From Rhynochetos jubatus (lineage: Eukaryota; Chordata; Aves; Eurypygiformes; Rhynochetidae): a stretch of DNA of 64,000 nt. Below, one piece after another: positions 35,711-49,195 of this stretch. The notes under the pieces were generated by a model. The model did no database searches. It saw nothing but the letters and a program-made list of their open reading frames with translations, and had not been told where the DNA came from. The stretch spans positions 3,204,589-3,268,588 of the forward strand of contig CM050652.1 of the NCBI GenBank assembly GCA_027574665.1, in the 5' to 3' direction. The translations under genes were made by a program, and so were the position numbers. Position 1 is the stretch's first letter; every line of letters begins with the position of its first letter.

Positions 35711-38700
35711 ACCAGCTGGTGTTTTCCGCTGTCCCAGCCCTGCTTTTTCCTCAGCGATCTTCCCTTAACGGCTGTGATAACACATGGCAGAGATGCAAAA
35801 TGCTGTCTCAGCCCCTGTTTGAGGCAGGTGAGCCAATGAGCCAGGCAGGCAGCTCCAGTGAGGTCTCTGGGACTTGCTGGGGGGAGACTTTGTGTAAACA
35901 AGCAGTATTTTTTGGATTACAAGGGAAGAGAAGGGTGGTGGAGACTGGTCAGATCTCCTCAGCCACCTGATCCACAGTCTGCTGACTACACCAGGAAAGC
36001 AACAGTCCACCCTGGTGCACAACCCCTCCAGCAGCTCTTGTCTGGGTGACAATTACAGTCTTACTTCCATTGCTCAAGGCAGTTTGGCTCTGACTAGCAG
36101 CCTGGCTGAGACACTTGTCTCAATACCTCCAACTTTCCACTGCTGACCTGAACTTCTCTTTCAGATTTGTCACAATCTCCATTGCCCTTAGAGACAAAAC
36201 AGGTCCCTGTAAGCATCATGGGGCCCACCCCAAGTTAAATTTCAAGGAGACCATATGGTTTGTTTGCTCACTGTGGGAAAAGGGACAGGTTAAGAAGGGA
36301 CCTCAGTTCACCATTCCGTTATTCAACAGTACTGCCTTATCCAGTGCCTTGCAAGGAGCACTGGATCCTCGTGTCCTCAGGACTAGGAGATTAGTTCATT
36401 GGCTTTGCTTTCTGTAGGGTTTTTAATGATGCGATTGATCTTAAAGTTTCCTCTCAGCCGTCACTGCCAGTGATCTCCTCCTGCCGAGAGCACTCTGCTA
36501 AAGCTGTGGAGAGGGAGGTGTCAGGTTGGCCGAGGTCCTGGCTGTGAGTGGCAGGGTGGTCTCATTTGCCAGGAACCTCTCAGCAGAGACAGTGGCTGGA
36601 AAGTGCATTGGATGTGTCTAACCAAACATCTCCAGCTGAGTGTGGCTCTGTAGGGTGCCGTCACTCTGTCTCACAGCATCCTTGGCAGCGATGGAGGGTT
36701 TTTCTGATGGACCCTGCTATTGTAATGTGTCTATCTTCTCCCACTGGGTTCACCTCTCATTTCTTCCTGTTGCATTGCAAACTCTCTGGGTGGAGACAGT
36801 GATCCAGTTGAAGAGATCCTCTTTGCTACCTCTCCTTTCTGCTACAGAAGAGCAGGCTTCAAACCTGTACCGTATTCCAACCTTCTGTGGATGTTCATTA
36901 GCTTCCGTGACCCTCATCCAAAGCCATGAGAATCTGCTTAATTTCACATCTAGACGACCCATCCCAAACGTTGTCCAAAAACTTGACTCAGGTTCTGGAA
37001 TTGTTCAAGGCAAACCAGCCCTGAGTTGTGGTCTGGTAGGTGTGAACCCATGAAACTTTCACCCTGCTGACCTGAGGATGTTTCCAGTTGATCTACAGGT
37101 TGATAGTATTTCCATCTCATCTTATCCTGCATCCATCCTCCAGAGCACTGTGTGTTTTGCTGTCAGTGGAGGGACAGAAAGACTAGCAAGTCAAGCAGTG
37201 TAGGAAAACATGAATTTGGCCATTGATTGTACCACAGCAATGCTAGATATTTTATCTCCTGCCATCCAGGGTCAGTGGCCACAAGAAATCAATACAGCCA
37301 GGAATAAATCCCCAAAAGGAGAGAAAAGGGATAGCAACAACTGCAGATTGCCCAGCAGCTCATTGTGAAAGACTTGGAAATGTGTGGTGGTGAGTGAGGG
37401 TACCAACATCGACTCGATTAGAACAAGAAACCCCCGTACAAACTCAGCCCTTCGATGGGAAGTTTGGCCTCGCAGCCTGGACCTGGTGTACAGCAGGATC
37501 CCCAAATCCTCCTCCCCCTGGTCACTTAACCTCTATTCTTTTTCTGAAAAAAGAGGCCCTTCTTATTTATGTACCTTGCAGAAGGGTCACTGAGATTAAT
37601 TCCCTGTGGATTTTATTAAGCAGTTGAAAGGCAGATATTGTCAAATCCCACTCCAGTCTGTTCTTTCCCACTCTTTCCGACTGCAGTCAAAAGTCTGATT
37701 TCCTGTACTGGCTTGGAAGGGATTTTTGGTGCAGCCTCTGGTGTTCCTCTCAGGTTCTCAGTGTCCTCATCCTTTTAGGCAGCCCTGAGAGCAGAATAGC
37801 CAATTACATCCCATTCAATGAGGTTTGGCTGGGCAGGATATTCAGGGTAAGTGTACCATAATACTGAGTCCCTTACTAGCACGTGTTGTACATCAGAACC
37901 CCTCAAGATTCATTAACAGACTTTTCCTCAAGCGGGATGCATCGTCAGCAACTCCTGCACAAGGATCTCTGGGGAACAGTGCTGTAAGCATTTCCCTTTG
38001 TGAGTACTAACCCTTCCCTCTTCGCTCCCAGTCAGGAATCCCAGGGATTTCACAGTGCACGGCTGAATCCAGCCCTGCTGATGTTGGAGCTGTTTTCTGG
38101 AAGGGATGGGAGAGGCAGGCAGGCTGGGAACAACCTGGGTTAGAGTGGTACTGGAAACCAGATTGCCTGTGGGTAAAGCCATGCCTTTCGCTCATCTTTC
38201 TCCTCCAGTATAAACCATCAGGAGGACCACTGCTAGACTGGGAGACAGGTGAAAATTGCCAGATGGGATATAGCATCTAACTTTTTGTCTCTCTCTTGCG
38301 GATCTCTCTTATTTTGGGTTTGCACTTTTCCCCAGACCCCTGTTTCCAAGCTGTCCTCAGCTCCTGCCACGTGAGAGGTCTGGGGACGCCTGGGGATGAC
38401 TCTCCATCCCTCCTCTCATGGCAGAGCTGGGCTGTCTGCACGGAGGGCGGTGTGCCAGGGCTCAGGAATTGATTTCCACAGCTCTGCTGTCCTAACCTTA
38501 CACCGAGAAACTCGAGTCCGCTGAGAGAGAGAGACAGACAGACCCACAGACGGCTGCAGGAGAAAGGAGGGGGGTGGATTGATTGGCTCCTGCCCCGAGA
38601 AGAGGACAGCCGATATAGCGCAGGTCACCGGAGCTTTTCATCTCTGTATCTTTAGCCCCGATCTTGTCCCCCCCTCCCTTTCCCTGCTACAGCTCAGCTC

Positions 38701-41700
38701 CCCTCCTGGGCTCTGTTCAGGCCTCTTTAGGCAGCGATGAATCATTTAGTTGGTGTAAATTGAAAATGTGGTGCTCGGTTGCTGCATGGGTCTCCAAGGG
38801 AGGGCGAAGGGCTGGGGTGGGAGCTGGGGGGGAGGAACCTGGCTGAGAAGCTAATAGCTGGCACGGAGGCACTCGCTGCCTGGCTGCAAGGTCGCAGCAA
38901 TGTCACCGGCCTGAACGGGGGACTGCAGGGAGGGATGAGAGCAGAGCAAAGTTTTCTCCAAGCCTGAAATTAATTGCAGCTTCCTCTTAGATGCAGCAGT
39001 GTCCAAAGACACCATCTAATAGCTGACCGCTCCTTTTAACCCCCTGGCAAGTTTATTCTGTCTCCATCCATATCCAGACTGTTTCCCTCCTCTGCCTCCT
39101 TTCCCCCTCACATGCAGAGGGGCAGAGATAGCTGAGGGGATAACCCTTCCTGCAGCTGAATGAGCTCTCGGCACTGATTCGTGTGCATGTGGTAACCACG
39201 CAAGTTTTCAGCCCTGCACAGTGTCTCTGGGTTGTGCTTAACACCCCAGCTGCCAGCAGAATTAATATGTGGGGCAGAAGAGCAGCAGCATCCCTATAGG
39301 GAGAGGCAACACTTCCTAAAGGGAAAATATGCTGACCTTGCTGGTACAGAAAGGACCTGTCCCAGGCTCTGTTACATTAGCTGCCACTCCTAGATTTTAG
39401 CTGTGCCGCCTCGTTTCCCCCTCATGTAGCCTCTGTCTGATTCTGGGATGAACAGTCAGACATGCACAAGCTGTCCTTAAGGGAGGATGCAGCCCCCAGG
39501 CACCAGCCTCCTTCTGCCTCTGGGATCTGCCCTTGCTGGTATGTGGAGTCCTTGGCCAGCAGGTCAGAAGTGGCAATCAGAGAGGCAAATAGTCCCATTT
39601 TCTAGGAGGACTTGTGATATTTCAAAACTTTCTTTCCTAGTTTGTAGTGGGCTAATTATTTTTTTTAATAAGAACTGTTCTTGAAAGCCATTTTAGAAGG
39701 GGCTCATACCATTTAGTAATTGGAAAACGATTCATTTGGTCTTCAGAAGTACTTATTTTGGGGTTTTATTTCAGGTTTTAGTGAATTGTGTAAAACTTCA
39801 ACATAAAAAGTCATTCTGAAATGAAGCATTACTTTTTTTTCCTTTTTTTTTTTCATTAAAATGAATAATTTGGGCATATGTGATTTCCTTCTCCCCCAGA
39901 AGTCTTTACCAGCTCTAGAGACTGAGCAAAGAAGGTTATCAACAAATACTCTTGGTTTGGAGGAACTGACGTTTGCTGCAGAGGGAAGAGTTTGTTTAAG
40001 CACCCTCAGTCTGTCCTACTACAGAGGTAGCACAGCCAGGAATTGGCTGTGCTCTCTGGACTCCTCTGCTCTTCTATGAGGAGCTGCACAAAGACTTCTA
40101 CCACCCAAGAACCTCACCTAGGGACCTGAGCTGGCTCCAGTTGCACCCCAGTTGAATCCCAGTTTGCAGAGCCTGTGCCAGGAGATGCTCCCCTACTCCA
40201 TGGGAATAGGATTCAGTGTCTTCCCATAGATGTCCTAACCCCATCAGTTAAGCAGTGCTAGAGGGGTCTTAGATATGGGCCATACCAGCCACCTTCCTGG
40301 ATCCTTCTGGTGGGCTCTGGGTTGGTCAAGGGATGACCAAAATCTGGTTTGCACAATTACTCAGTCTGAGCTGCAGCAGCAGAGATGGTGTTTATGAGAC
40401 ACTTGAGAAGCCATATGAGAGCTTTTTGGTTTCCCCACAAACAGACAGCCCTGTTCACAAGGGTTTTACATCGTCCTCTGGCAGCAGACAGCTACCCCAG
40501 TGTCTGGGAAATCGCTCTCCACATTCTCCTGCTCTCCAGCTCTTCCATCTGCCTTGTAGCTACAGGATACTTGTGTACCCAGAAATTACAGTTCTCATTT
40601 CTAACATGATATGGAGGAAAAAAAGGCACTTACACACGTTGTTTTCTAGGGAGTAAAGGATTAGTGTGGAGGGAGAGGGCGTGTGTTATCCATGCTCAGA
40701 CTCATTGCCAGATCAGGGGGAAAAAAAAAAAGGAGAAAAGTTACAAAGTGCAGCTCCCGCTGTCTCGTCTCAGCAGGTAACCCGATGCGATGCTGCTCGC
40801 AGAGCCTCATTGATCGTCCCTGGCTTTAACTTTCTTGGTCAAAGTCTTCTGAATCACTAGAGAGTCTCGGGTAACCTAAGCCGCCTACAGATGCTACAAT
40901 AAGACCTTTTTTTGAAGGGTCTTTTTCTTGCTTGACTTTCTGCCGTCTGAAAGACTGTGACTGTCTTTCAGGCTGAATTTTTTTCTTTCTTTTCCCCTTC
41001 ACCTCCTCTTTTCCTTCCCTGTCTTTTCCTCCATTTGTGCAGGGTTGGGAGAATATCTCAAGGGCTGTGTAGGGAAGGGGCACTGGGAAGGGCTGTACGG
41101 ATCGGGCTTCAGGGACCCAGAGGGCAGGAGGGTGCAAGATCACAACCCATCCTGTGCCACTCCGAGCTCCGACGGGTAGTGAGAAAGTGTGTTTTACTGA
41201 TTCCTGCAGCATTTGTGATCCTATAGACCCTCATCTTCCACTACAAGAAACCAGGGCCTCAGCTTTGTGCTCCCCATGCTGTTACGTCCCATCCCGTCCC
41301 GTCCTGAGGTGCAAACCAGAGTCCCTTCAGTAAGGTAGCAATTTGCAGGTGTTTTGCATTTGCTTGGCATGATGAATAGGTCTTTGCAATCATGGCTGGG
41401 TTGTTCTTTTACAGGAGAAGCTTTCTGTATCCTTTCCTGCCTTAGCATTATCTTGCCATGGGTCAGCTCTTGGTGCCTTCAAATACCAGGTAAACCCTCT
41501 ACACGTCAGAGGTACCTGACAATTGTCCTCATCTCCTGAAGGTGGATCAGCCACACAAAAGGTGCATCAGCTACATGAGGAGCAAAAGGCTTCCAGCTTA
41601 AATCCTGCATTGCCTTGGAAACCTGTAGCTGGCTGGGCTGACCTTACCCATCAGAGGGGAAGCTCAGAGCTATTGCAGTCGCTGTGGTCAATACCCCTGT

Positions 41701-43127
41701 GTGTGTGAGGTATTTGAGGGCGGTAGGACATGCAGTGACAGCAGGAGACTGCCAGATACATGCTGGTGGTACACAATGGCGAGAAAAACATAAATGATGG
41801 GGGTCAAAATAATCACCGGGATTTTGAAACTTTTCATTTGGTATGAAAATCTCCAATCAGTTGATTGGCAGTGTTGGCACTGCCGGTCAGTGGTGGCAGA
41901 GGTAAGGGTGAACCAGCTTTTGGGATGCTTCGTCTCCAAACAGTGCTTGGTTTGAGTCCTCAGGCAGCCATGCACATGGCCTGTGAACCTCTCCAACTGA
42001 CAGCAAGGGAAAGTGGAGTCATCTTCCCACAATTGGCCTTGGCACAGAGTGATTCCCACTTCTTCTCAGGTAGTTATCGAAACTGGAGACGGCATTTCAG
42101 CCTTCACACAGAGGGAAGTGCACAGCAGGGGGGCTCTGTAGAGTGACATTAAGCATTCTGCATTGAGCCTAGATAATCTTTAATCTGTCTGCTGAGGTAT
42201 AGCTAAAGTACCCGTCATTTCACACCTAGGCATTGCCTCTCCTTTGGAGCAGAGGAAATAGCCCCAAATGTGACAGCTCTCCAATGGCCTTTTGAAATGA
42301 GATCGGGGCTCTTAGTCCAGAGAGCAGGAGGAAATTCTTGGGAACATGCCTATTGATGGTGATAAAGCCCTGAGTGAAACAGAGGCTCCTGGGAATCCCA
42401 TTTCAGTACAGATGGGTGATGACATTGAATAAACCGCTCTGAACCAGCCCTGTACCTTTGAGCAGAACAGCCGATCACGACTCCAGGACAGCTGACCCAT
42501 TGCTGTACCTGCATGTTGTGTGTCCCGCAACGCTAATGTCCTTCCATTCCCTCAATGCCATCGCATCCCTTTTGGGAGCACTTTCCTGTCTACCCAGCAG
42601 TGCAGGGCAGAGCTGTGCCCTTCATAGGTTGATTATCTCCGTGGCCGTGCTTGCCTGAGGCGACTCGGGGCCAGCACTGGGCACTGTGGACTGTAAGACG
42701 CAGGCGTGTGGTAAATGTGTTTTGATAACAACCTTCTTCCTTGATTAGCTTATTTTGCTAGAGGGCAGTGGGGAGGGGCAGGAAGATAATTAGTTTGTGC
42801 AGTGGGTTCCAGCAGAAGCTTTTTCCTGATGCAGCCCTGTGAGTTAGGTGTCCTACTTGGGATTTCTGTCCATCACAGAAACATTGGCAGCTCAGGTTTA
42901 GCACTGCAAAAAGTTCAGCCTTTGCAGAGAAAGATCTCTGGGGTTTCTTCTTCTCTGACGTGAAACACAGCACACAGTCTGTCACAGGCTAGGAGGTGTG
43001 TCTCGTGGTAGGACATGGAATGACAAAGGGGTCACAGTTCCTAAGGGCCTTCTAGAGGACCTCCTGTATTCTGGTTCCCTGACAGGGGACACATACCTTA
43101 GTCAGATGTGCACTGCAAGTGAGATGC
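35711..43127. other. Intronic interval, no recognised gene
   Basis: About 7.4 kb without a recognisable transposon or exon, notable beside the repeat density elsewhere in the window. GA/GACA-rich sequence lies at 38523-38543 and T-rich runs at 39832-39853. The open frames (for example 36640-37053 + and 40826-41212 -) lack domains. Confidence 0.45.
38523..38543 (+). repeat. GA/GACA short simple repeat
   Basis: GAGAGAGAGAGACAGACAGA, a short purine-rich microsatellite. Confidence 0.8.
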
Positions 43128-44255
43128 TGTATTGGGTTGATGTGACAAGGTTTTGGGGGGGCTACAGGGAGCCCTTGCTACAGGCAAGCCTTCTGTGAGA
43201 AGCTTCTGGAAGCCTCTCCGGTGTCCAATGCCAGCTAGCTCCTAGACAGACCTGCCGCTGGCCAAGGCCGAGCCCATCAGTGACAGTGGTAGGGTCTCTG
43301 GGAGAACATGTTTAAGAAGGGAAAAAAAAAGTAAAAAGAGAAAATTTCAGCAGAGAAGGAGAGCAAGATGTGAGAGAACCAACTCTGCAGACACCAAGGT
43401 CGATGGAGAAGGAGGGGAGGAGGTGCTTGAGGCTCCGGAGCAGAGATTCCCTGACAGCCCGTGGTGCAGCCCATGGTGAGGCCGGCTGTGCCCTGCAGCC
43501 ATGGGGGGTCATGGTGGGGCACAGACCCCCCTGCAGTCCAGGGAGGACCCCAGGCCGGAGCAGGTGGATGACCGAAGGAGGCTGTGACCCTATGGGCAGC
43601 CCACACTGGAGCAAGCTCCTGGCAGGAGCTGTGGCCCCATGGAGAGAGGAGCCCAGTCTGGAGCAGGTTTGCTGGCAGGACTTGTGACCCTGGGGGGACC
43701 CAGGCTGGAGCAGGCTGCTCCTGCAGGCTGGCATCCCGTGGGAGGGACCCTCTGGAGCAGTTAATAGAAAACTGCAGCCTGTGGGAAGGACTTATGTTGA
43801 AGAAGTTGTTGGAGGACCGTCTCCTGTGGGAGAGACCCCACACTGGAGCAGGGACAGAGTGTGAGGATCCTCCCCTGAGGAGGAAGGGGCAGCAGAGACA
43901 GCGTGTGATGGACTGACCACAACCCCCATTCCCATCCCCCTGCATCACTCATGGTGAAGAGGTAGAGAAATGGGAAGCAGAGTGAGCCCGGGAAGAAGGG
44001 AGGGGTAGGGGGAAGGTCTTCTAAGATTTTGGTTTAGTTCTATTTCACTTGTGATTTGTTAGGTAATAAGTTAAACTAATTTCTGCAAGTCGAGTTGGTT
44101 TTGCCCATGATGTGAACTGGTGAGTGGTCCCTCCTTGTCCTTATCTTGACCCATAAACTTTCCATTATATTTTCTCTCCCCTGCCCAGCTGAGGAGGGCA
44201 GTGACAGAGCAGCTTTGGGGAGCACCTGCCCCCCAGCCAGGGTCAGCCCAGAACA
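43128..44255 (+). mobile_element. Solo LTR of an avian endogenous retrovirus (probably ERVL-like)
   Basis: The element opens TGTATTGGGTTGATGTGACA and closes GGGTCAGCCCAGAACA, fitting TG...CA termini. Its layout matches a long LTR family widespread in birds: a CATGTTTAAGAAGGG stretch near 43308 as possible TATA equivalent, a GC-rich middle built of repeated GGAGCAG.../CCTGTGGGA units, and an AATAAG at 44065-44070 where a polyadenylation signal would lie. The flanks GATGC (43123-43127) and GAGGC (44256-44260) differ by one base and may be a decayed 5-base target duplication. No gag, pol or env coding adjoins it, so it is a solo LTR. The 223-codon antisense frame inside it is not a gene. Confidence 0.87.
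43430..43860 (+). repeat. Degenerate minisatellite-like units inside the LTR
   Basis: Units of roughly 35-50 bases recur with a TGGAGCAG core (near 43611, 43656, 43702, 43752, 43844) followed by a CCC[CT]GTGGG- or CCATGG-like block. This internal periodicity is why several frames stay open across the LTR. Confidence 0.65.
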
Positions 44256-45028
44256 GAGGCAGAGGGCTGCCACAGGGAAGGAGGTATCCTGACTTACATT
44301 ATAAGGTAGAGGTTGACAGAGGCGTCAGGAGACCTAGTTATGGAGTGGCAACATAAGAACTTCATTCAGGTGCTTAAACACAGATATATGGAGAACATAA
44401 AGAGATTTTGAAATATGGTTTTATGCAAGGAACTCAATTAAGTTGCCCATCCATGTTGTCTACTGCAACTGGAGTGTCTGGGGTATCTGAGATGTTCACC
44501 TTGGGCTGGCAAATATGACACACAGTCTACTGGAGACCCATTTCTTCTGGAGGATAAGATTGGCACCAGCTGATGTCCTGAGGACATCTCAAGTGACTTT
44601 AGACCTCTGTGTGTGGGTAATAAAATAGAGCCCAACCCCAGCTTGGGATGTGCTATCCCCACGTATTCTCAGGATGGCCAAAACCCAGGTCTAGGTTTTG
44701 CAAGTTGTCCTCCTCCCATGAATTTTAAAGTCCTCCAAGGTCCTAATTTGCAATAAAGCAGGGCTAGGGTTTCCTGCAAGGTGGTGCCACTCAGTGAGTG
44801 TCATGATATACGGATGGTTCGGGAAACTGTCTCAGTTGCTGGGCTGTTTGCAGCTCTGCCTTGCTGTCAGATGCTCCCTAGTGCCTCTGCAGCCAATGAT
44901 CTGCCAATGAGGGAAAATGGCACACCAAATGAGCTCTCCCAGGGCAGGGGTACATCTGCCTTCTGCTTTGACTGGTTTTGCTGTGACATTTCATCATCCT
45001 CGACCTGTGATAGATCTCAGAAGGGAAT

Positions 45029-45045
45029 GGGGGGGGGGGGGGGGG
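45029..45045 (+). repeat. G17 homopolymer
   Basis: Seventeen consecutive G residues. Prone to quadruplex formation, replication slippage and sequencing error, so the true length may differ. Confidence 0.85.
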
Positions 45046-48000
45046 AGGATCCGGAAGCTCTTCCTCCTAAAGAAAAGCACAGCAAACGTTTAAGGTATGT
45101 CTTTATGCAGACTCACCCTCTCCATGGATCTGCCCACACACACTCCTACCCATAAATACACGCTCTCACGTTCTCTTACACGCTCCCACATTCAGACACC
45201 TGCCGCCAAATACCCCTTTGTGCCACCAGCACGTGTGTCTCCAGCCCCTAATTCTGCCTATTGCTCCCACAGCCCTCTGCACTCAGCCCTCCAAGCAGAA
45301 GTGCAGAAGTAGATCCTTTCCCTGTTGGCCTCTGTATCAGGGAGATTTTTTCTCCCTTCCTTGTAGTACTGTGGTCCTGGAAGCAAGTTGTGTGAGTTCA
45401 CAGCAGCTTCTGCGGTTAAAGCTAATTATCTCATCTTGCTGTGGGGATCCTTTTTGTGGGATCCTCCTTGCTTTGCTGCCAACATAGACTCTTCTTCCTA
45501 TCCCCAGCAATATATATATTTTTTTAATTTGATGAGTGGATCTGAGCAACTCACTATCCTGTTTTTTTGAACATCTTGTTTTCCATAATTTCCCACTTCA
45601 GATCTGTCCTTCAGCAGCTTTTGAACAGCATACCATCAATAGCTGGAACCATCTACCAAGGCAGACGCAGATAGTTTAGCTCTGTGCCTACCTACTACTG
45701 TGATTACAGAAGCCATACAACAGCCTGATCTCTGGCCTTGTGGAGAGAGTTCGAAGTCCCTCTCACACGTTCAACACAACATTCAAATAAAACGTCTTGC
45801 AAATGAGCCTTCCCAGTTGCCCCAGTAGTGAAGAGCAAGCTCCGGGTGTCAGTGGGCTGCAGGTCTCCAGTGGGCTCACCAGCACAGGTCAGCCGAAGAG
45901 GAGAGCAGGGAAAACCAGCGCCTTGCCAGGACTGCTGTTATATGAGAGATGAGTGGCAGATCAGGACGTGAAGTAACATTTTTTGCCTCCTGTTCCAGCA
46001 CCCAATAGGTTGGACTAAATTAATTTCTACCAGGGGTAACGGGTGAATTTTTAATAGAGTCTCATCCCTGGAGCCAGAGCTAGACAGGAGCGGCTAACAG
46101 CTGGATGCAAGAAACCAGGATATTCAAAGAAAACATGTTTTCTTGCCATCTTCCCGCACAAGAGGCCAAATCCAATTTCTTCTGCTGCTGGCTATGGGCT
46201 TCTTTGCATACTGTAGGGATATGGGGCAGCCCCACTGCAAGCAGGCATGTCTGCATCTTGTAATACAGCATGCACCAGCCTCTGCTAATGGAAGGAAGGC
46301 CAGTGTTCCAATTATATTCCTCCACTGTTTGTTTCCCTGCCCAGGGAAGTTGTGCCAGCACTTAGCATGCCTTTTTGCTGATTATCAAGAGAAAGTTGGG
46401 TCAGAGAAATACATTGAGGAGGAGCAGAAATGCTGAAGGGTCTGTTGGGATAGAGTGGAGGAGCTAGAGGATGATTCTGCCTAACCTAGCTAAAGGGATT
46501 TGGGGGGTTGTGAATAACATGAGGAAGTGGGAATTGGTATGGGCTGAAGGTCTGAGGCACTGTTGTAAGACAAGATCTGGGTCAGTCTCTTACTGGGAAA
46601 AACAAGCCCTGGACCCCTTGGTACATTTTGGAAGAGATGCCAGCATGATCCACTGGTTACAGAATTTTCCTTAGGCAAGCAAAAGCAGTATTAATTTCCC
46701 TGCTATGCTATAGATCGCTTTCATGATTTTGGACAAGTTACTTAGGATGGGATTTATCTCACCTACTCCTAGGTTTGTTGCCTCATCAGCCAGTGAAGAG
46801 AGGGACATTTTTCTGAGCACATTCATTGTAACCCAGAGGTGTTTAAGGCAGTGGTGGTAACTGTCCTCTGGAAGTGCCATAGTATCCTTTAGTAGCTATT
46901 GAGGAAACCTAAATGACTATATCAAACAATGCCCTACTTAAAATGATACCAATTCTTGATTTCCCTGTGCTTTGGCCCCTTGATGGTAGGAGAAGAGTAA
47001 CAGTTCCTCACCTCACAGGCGGCTGTGAGGTCCAAAGCCTTAAAGTGATTTGGACAATGTGTGCCTTGAAAAAGTCCTGTAGGGAGCTGGTGTCGATGGC
47101 TGCAGGCTCCCAGACAGGACTGGCTACAAAGCATGATGATAACAATTTCATCTCACCAGTGACTAAGTTTTGGGTTTGTTTAATTAAAGCAGAAGGATCC
47201 TTAGTAGACATGGCAAGTTGCAAACACATGTGTAGTGCCTTGCTTAACCCAGTGAACATACCCAAATCGGCCTGTGCCCTTGTCTGGCTGTTAGAGCAGA
47301 GGTAGTACCAGAAGGGTTAAGGCAGGCAGGACAGGAGGGAACTAAGCAAGAGCCCCTGTGTCTTGCTTCTCCCTCCCATATCTCATTCCCAATGCCTCCT
47401 GCCCCTCTGGCCCCAGGCAGTGAGGGGGATCTACATTTTAATTGAGACATGTTAAGAAAATCATCTCAATCTAGCTCACACGTGCCTGGAAGGCTTCTCC
47501 CTTGTTAGCTTGGTGCAGATGCTAAATGCACATTTGGGGGGAGGGATGGGTGGGGGTGTTTGCTATATGGCTGTTTCTCTCCTGTTTCCATCCCTGCTGG
47601 ATTCCTGGGTCTGGGGAGTGCAGGAGGCTGGAGCTGTCAGGAAAAAGTAGAGGAAAAAAACCCGACAGGATCTCATTTAGATCTCCGTCTCCTGCAAATA
47701 GGAGTGGCATGCAAAACCCAGCCACAAATACGCACCAAGACATGCAGTGCCGGGCCCTTGAGGACCCTGGAACCAGGTCCTGGCAAGAGGCTGTCCCCCA
47801 CTTGCATCCCCACTCCCCTCCCTCCAACCCCCCCGAAGGAGTGGAAAGGAGGCCAAGATGCTCAAGATTTTTGAAACACAGCCTTGCCTGCAGTTGGATG
47901 GAGGAGGAAAAGGGGTGAAGTGAGGCCCTTTTAGTCTCCTGCTTGTATTAATGGGGCGTCAGTCCCATGGCTCTGGGTCAAGGTGGGGAGATGGCCACAA

Positions 48001-49161
48001 GAAAACCGGACTCGTTTTGTTGCAGACCCAGACCTTCCCCACAAAAAGGTGCAAGTTTTGTCTGCAGGCTTCCTCAGCTGCAGCAGAGAGGCAGGAGCCC
48101 CCATGAACTGTCCTTTCCCTTGGCACTCCAGGAGCTGGGAACAAGCGGCCAGACACGTCCTGCCTCCAGCACCCGCTTGGAAGGGATGCGTTTGCCGGCC
48201 AGCCCTGCCAAATGAGCACTGGATTATTTTGTGCAGGGCAAGGGGGCAGGATTTCAGTTCAGATAACACTTGCCTATTTTGCCTGTTCCTTGTCTTTTAG
48301 AGCTTGCCTGGCCTGATAAGGTGTTATCAGAGTGGACCATCTTTGTTGGAGCCACCACTGAGATGTGGCTGGGCCAGAGGTGGCTTTTCTGGACTCCTTG
48401 CAGGCTTCCCTGGCCATCTTCCACCCAGAGACTCTCATGAGCCAGGCGGTTAATAGTGGTAGGAGGATGAAGTTGGGGTGGTTGCCAAGGGCTTTTGCTC
48501 TGTGCTCTTCTCAGGGAGAAGAGAAACTGCAAGCATTGATGAGAGCAAATCAGCCCGGTCCCTCCCTTATTTTCACCCAGTCCCAAACCTGCAAACAAGC
48601 TGGCCAGTAACTTTGTGCATATGAGTAACCCAGAGTGTAGAATGATTTTTCCACCTTAAGGTTTTGTCTCTTAAAATTCATTTTCAGGTATGGATGTGAA
48701 TTCTGCAGCCTCCCTGTGTAGGGTCTCAGTATAGCTAAGTATGAACGTGATTTTCTGCATGGTAGGGGCCTAATTCTTACTAGTACTGTCAGGGCAATAG
48801 TGAGACTGCTTTCTGTTCCCCTCTCTGCTCTCAAGGACCAAACGTGAAAAACTGACCTTGAGGATTCCCTCACGGCTTTAATTTATGCAGGATCTGGAGG
48901 GGTTGGCAAGAAGGGAAGGAGAGCAAACCCATAGCATAAGCTCATCTGGCCAATTGACAAAATATCATTCGTCTGCGTCTTGAGCTGCTCAGGAACACAT
49001 CAGTCCAGTTATTGAGTGTTATACTTAATCCCCTGTCGATCGGGGTGAGTTGAAGAAGACAGCTTTCCTCATTACCCCCATTCCCAAATTAAAAACTAAG
49101 AGAGAAATAAATGCATTGACTTTTCACTCTGTCTGGATGTTTAGGGAATGTAGCATTCATT

Positions 49162-49195
49162 AAAAACAAACAAACAAAAAACCCAAACAAAAAGC
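49162..49195 (+). repeat. AAAC-type A-rich simple repeat
   Basis: AAAAACAAACAAACAAAAAA followed by CCCAAACAAAAAG. Possibly the tail of an old retroposon; nothing upstream is recognised. Confidence 0.8.

Noticed and set aside
35494..35970. 158-codon frame overlapping the plexin exon in another frame
   Set aside because: A shadow frame; the cysteine pattern and splice sites support only the frame starting at 35604.
43277..43948. 223-codon open frame on the minus strand
   Set aside because: It lies wholly inside the solo LTR and follows its internal GC-rich repeat units. Pro/Leu/Ser-rich composition, no domain.
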